A stretch of DNA of 64,000 nucleotides, taken from Triatoma infestans. Taxonomy: Eukaryota; Arthropoda; Insecta; Hemiptera; Reduviidae. The translations under genes were made by a program, and so were the position numbers. The stretch lies in NCBI GenBank assembly GCA_011037195.1, contig JAAEAF010001529.1:1-64000 (forward strand). The letters are read 5' to 3'. The notes under the pieces were generated by a model. That model was not told where the DNA came from. It was given only the letters and a program-made list of their open reading frames with translations, and did no database searches. Below, in pieces: positions 61,352 through 64,000 of the stretch. Within the stretch, counting starts at the first letter, position 1; each line of letters opens with the position of its first letter.

Positions 61352-61740
61352 TTCTCTTCCCAAACATTTCTGGGAAGAGAAAGTATTGCGATCATGTCAT
61401 AGTTTCGAAATTGATTTTTGACGCAAAAAACATGTTCGAAGCATATTGAGAACAGAAAAAGAGTTTTTAGCGAATCGTGTTTTGAGTGTGTATAAAATTT
61501 CAAAAACGAAAAATAGGTACCAACATCACACGCTTCTGAAAATATTGTTTTTGGTCAAAATTCATCAGCCGGGAAATACAACTTTGCTGTTTGTTTTATT
61601 TTCAGTTTTTCGCGATAAAAGTACCACGATTCTCTTTAATTTTCTTATATTTTCTAATACATCAATACCTATCACTTTTTATGATTTTTCTTTTTCTTTA
61701 TTATTGGAAAGCTAACTGTGTAGCTAACAAATCTACTTCT
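61352..61740 (+). repeat. Abundant noncoding repeat, left-end copy with hairpin tip
   Basis: Starts with an 11-bp perfect hairpin, TTCTCTTCCCA (61352-61362) and TGGGAAGAGAA (61371-61381), then AGTATTGCGATCATGTCATA and the following family boxes up to the first inner unit. Confidence 0.65.
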
Positions 61741-63180
61741 TTGAAACATTAAAACATTTTTTCAATCAAGCTCAACTTATTTCACTAATGTGACTTCGTG
61801 AATTGACTTGGTGAAGAATAAGGATGTTGAAATACTGGATGGGGTTTGTTGTTTAATAGACCACAGTTAAACAGGTAAATAGTTCTTTCTTCTTAGTCGT
61901 ATACGAGAATGTTGAACGACACTAAGAAGAAAGAGCTATCTTCAAATTAGTTGGAGCTATAAATGAGGACTTGATGTGAATAATCCTTATAGCTATAGCA
62001 ATGTCTTTGACACAGAGCAATGATATTGAGGAGTTCAGTTTTATTTGTCTGATAGTTGCATCATCACCTCTTATATTAGAGAGATCCGACTGACAGAAGT
62101 ATTTGGTTTTGATAATTTGTTACTTGTTTCGGATTGGGTGGTTAATTTTTTTAAAGAAAATCAAATCGACTTAAACTTAAAAGTTGTTCGTTTAAGCGTT
62201 TAGGTTTATATTTTGTGCATTGTCGCCTTAAATTATGTTGTAATATGTAGATGAAAGTGCATGTTTGGTAATGAGTTAGATTTTATCTGTAGTTTCGATG
62301 AAGCATTGTAATTACACAGATGTGGTTAGGTCAATTTCTCCTTTTGGAAGCTTTTAGGAATTAATCAATATGTAAACATGTTGCTGCTTCTTTCAGATTT
62401 CAGGAAATTATGCAGTTTTTCATATTAATGAAGACATCAAACTTCAAATATTCACGAGGCTTATCTGTTACTTTAATATGAAGAAGCCTTATCAAAAATT
62501 GCCCAACATATAACTTATGGACATTTGGATCAAAATTAGGTTTTGAAGTTTTATTTCATTATCATTGTACGTATTAATATCCTCAATATTTGAACACAAT
62601 GTAGCAGTTTCCTCTTCCTTAAAATGTATGTATTTATTTTTAAATAACAGTGGGTATTAAAAATTGCCTTATCGAGAAATTACATGGGAAATAAATGTTA
62701 GTAATAAATTTGCCTCTGCAATTTGAGCCATTGTATTTGTTATAAGAGATCTGATATAAATACTTATGGAAAATATCTAGTTAGAGTTCCCTCTATACAA
62801 TCTATTGCAGAAAGATTAACTAAACAAAAAACATAAAGGTCTTTTGGATGAATTTAGTAACTTGTCTCATAACATGATGACTAGCATCAACACCCCAAAG
62901 CCCAGGATTTATTGTATGAATAAAACTTATATTTAAAAAAGAAAATTGCAAAACAACTATTCATTCTTTAACATTTAAAACAAATTCATCTAGTAATAAC
63001 AAGATAATCTAAACATTAATCAAGGTTACCATCTAGAGGTTTTTTTGTTTTAGATTCTATTTTAGTGCAAGCTCTTGGATTTTATGAGGTGTATAAAATA
63101 TGAAGAATATTCATATAGCAAATTATGTTTACTACTACCAGTTCCCGACAACAAAACCTCGTTTTCGACTTATTAGAATT
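61741..63180. other. Unrecognised AT-rich stretch
   Basis: Contains a 14-bp perfect inverted repeat (TCTTTCTTCTTAGT, 61884-61897, and its complement at 61921-61934). Otherwise nothing recognised. Confidence 0.4.
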
Positions 63181-63181
63181 A

Positions 63182-64000
63182 AATACTTTCTTTTAATCCT
63201 AGTAAGAGGAAGTAGTGCGATCTTGCCAGATTTTCGAAATACATTTTTCACCAGAAATAAATATTTTTGGGGTCCCCTGAATACGAAAAAATGTTTTTAG
63301 CGAATAATGTGTGTTAATGTTTAACAGAATGTCTGAAAAACGAAGAGGAGTCGTAGGAAGCTCAAACTTGATATTCCATTTAGGCACTAACGCCGCATCA
63401 GACACGTAGGTAGATTTCGGGCAAAATCTACAACCGGGGAAGTGCGACTTTACTGTTTTTTTTATTTTTTTTTTAGTTTTCATGATTTTCTTGAAAATGG
63501 TCCCAACCATTTTCTTATACTCTAAACTTCGTATACGGTCTAGACAAATAAATACCTATCACTTTTATTTGCATCATTTTTCCGTGCAACAATAACATTA
63601 TGGTTTCCTCTGAAGCACTACCACTTCAGTATAATACATGGTCTTACCAATAACATTAATACACATTAGAAGCATTGACAGAATTCCAAATTTGAAGAAA
63701 ATCGGTTAATACCGGAAGTGCAATTTTACAGAATTGCCGAGTTTTCTGGATTTTTTTTTTTTGAAATTATTACAACAATTTTCTTTAAAGTTGAAATGCT
63801 TGTTGCATGGATAGAAAACTTTTATTTGTAACATTGATTTGTAAAAATTGATTTTAGAAAAGTATTGGTGGTCTATCAGTTAGTTTAAATTTAAATTTGC
63901 ATAGGCTTTCTTGGTTTCGCCATAGTGTGCTGCGCATAAGGCCTCTCAGGTATAGAAGTAAAATCCCCATCACCATTTTTATGTCCAGCCCAGCTAAACA
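63182..64000 (+). repeat. Abundant noncoding repeat, copy cut by the window edge
   Basis: Tip TAGTAAGAGGAAGTAGTGCG at about 63199, then TTTTCGAAATACATTTTTCA, the GGAAGCTCAAACTTGATATT and CGCATCAGACACG boxes, and an inner unit with AATTCCAAATTTGAAGAAAA near 63683. Confidence 0.65.

Overview
The window is animal nuclear DNA. It is strongly AT-rich, its genes are split by GT-AG introns, and most of the rest is decayed transposable elements. The element mix (an R1-like LINE, Jockey-like LINE pieces, a Ty3/gypsy relic, a tRNA-derived SINE) points to an arthropod, most likely an insect. This is inference from element types; no gene here fixes the species.

Five protein-coding genes could be assembled exon by exon from splice signals, reading phase and family resemblance. 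(1) 1201-4040, minus: the 5' half of a RAP1GDS1/vimar-type armadillo protein, running off the left edge. (2) 12418-13929, plus: VTA1, 5 exons, 302 aa, complete. (3) 19915-30960, minus: TMEM35A-like four-helix DoxX-family membrane protein, 4 exons, 152 aa, with introns full of repeats. (4) 33414-41048, minus: CLP1 RNA 5'-kinase/cleavage factor subunit, 8 exons, 424 aa, complete. (5) 45587-53690, minus: a FLASH/CASP8AP2-like protein, 4 exons, 1292 aa, with one 3.15 kb exon. A sixth gene may start on the plus strand at 56.2-57.0 kb (probable noncoding first exon plus a short coding exon) and leave the window on the right.

VTA1 works in ESCRT-III/Vps4 membrane remodelling, SmgGDS proteins chaperone small GTPases, and TMEM35A-type proteins are ER membrane chaperones. 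CLP1 and FLASH both act in pre-mRNA 3'-end formation (general cleavage/polyadenylation plus tRNA splicing, and histone mRNA processing, respectively) and sit next to each other on the same strand.

The repeats are the more unusual part: (a) a family carrying a hammerhead-ribozyme-like core whose stem differs in sequence but stays paired between copies, several copies arranged as fold-backs; (b) a 1.2 kb DNA transposon at 25870-27073 with 28-bp terminal inverted repeats, a likely 7-bp target duplication, repeated internal palindromes and a transposase-like ORF that seems to have lost its centre; (c) an abundant noncoding repeat whose most complete copy (58925-60735) has inverted ends of several hundred bp, three tandem inner units and small hairpins at its tips; (d) a tRNA-derived SINE in five copies, all minus, the strand of the genes around them; (e) LINE and gypsy relics. 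No CRISPR, operon or prokaryotic feature is present.
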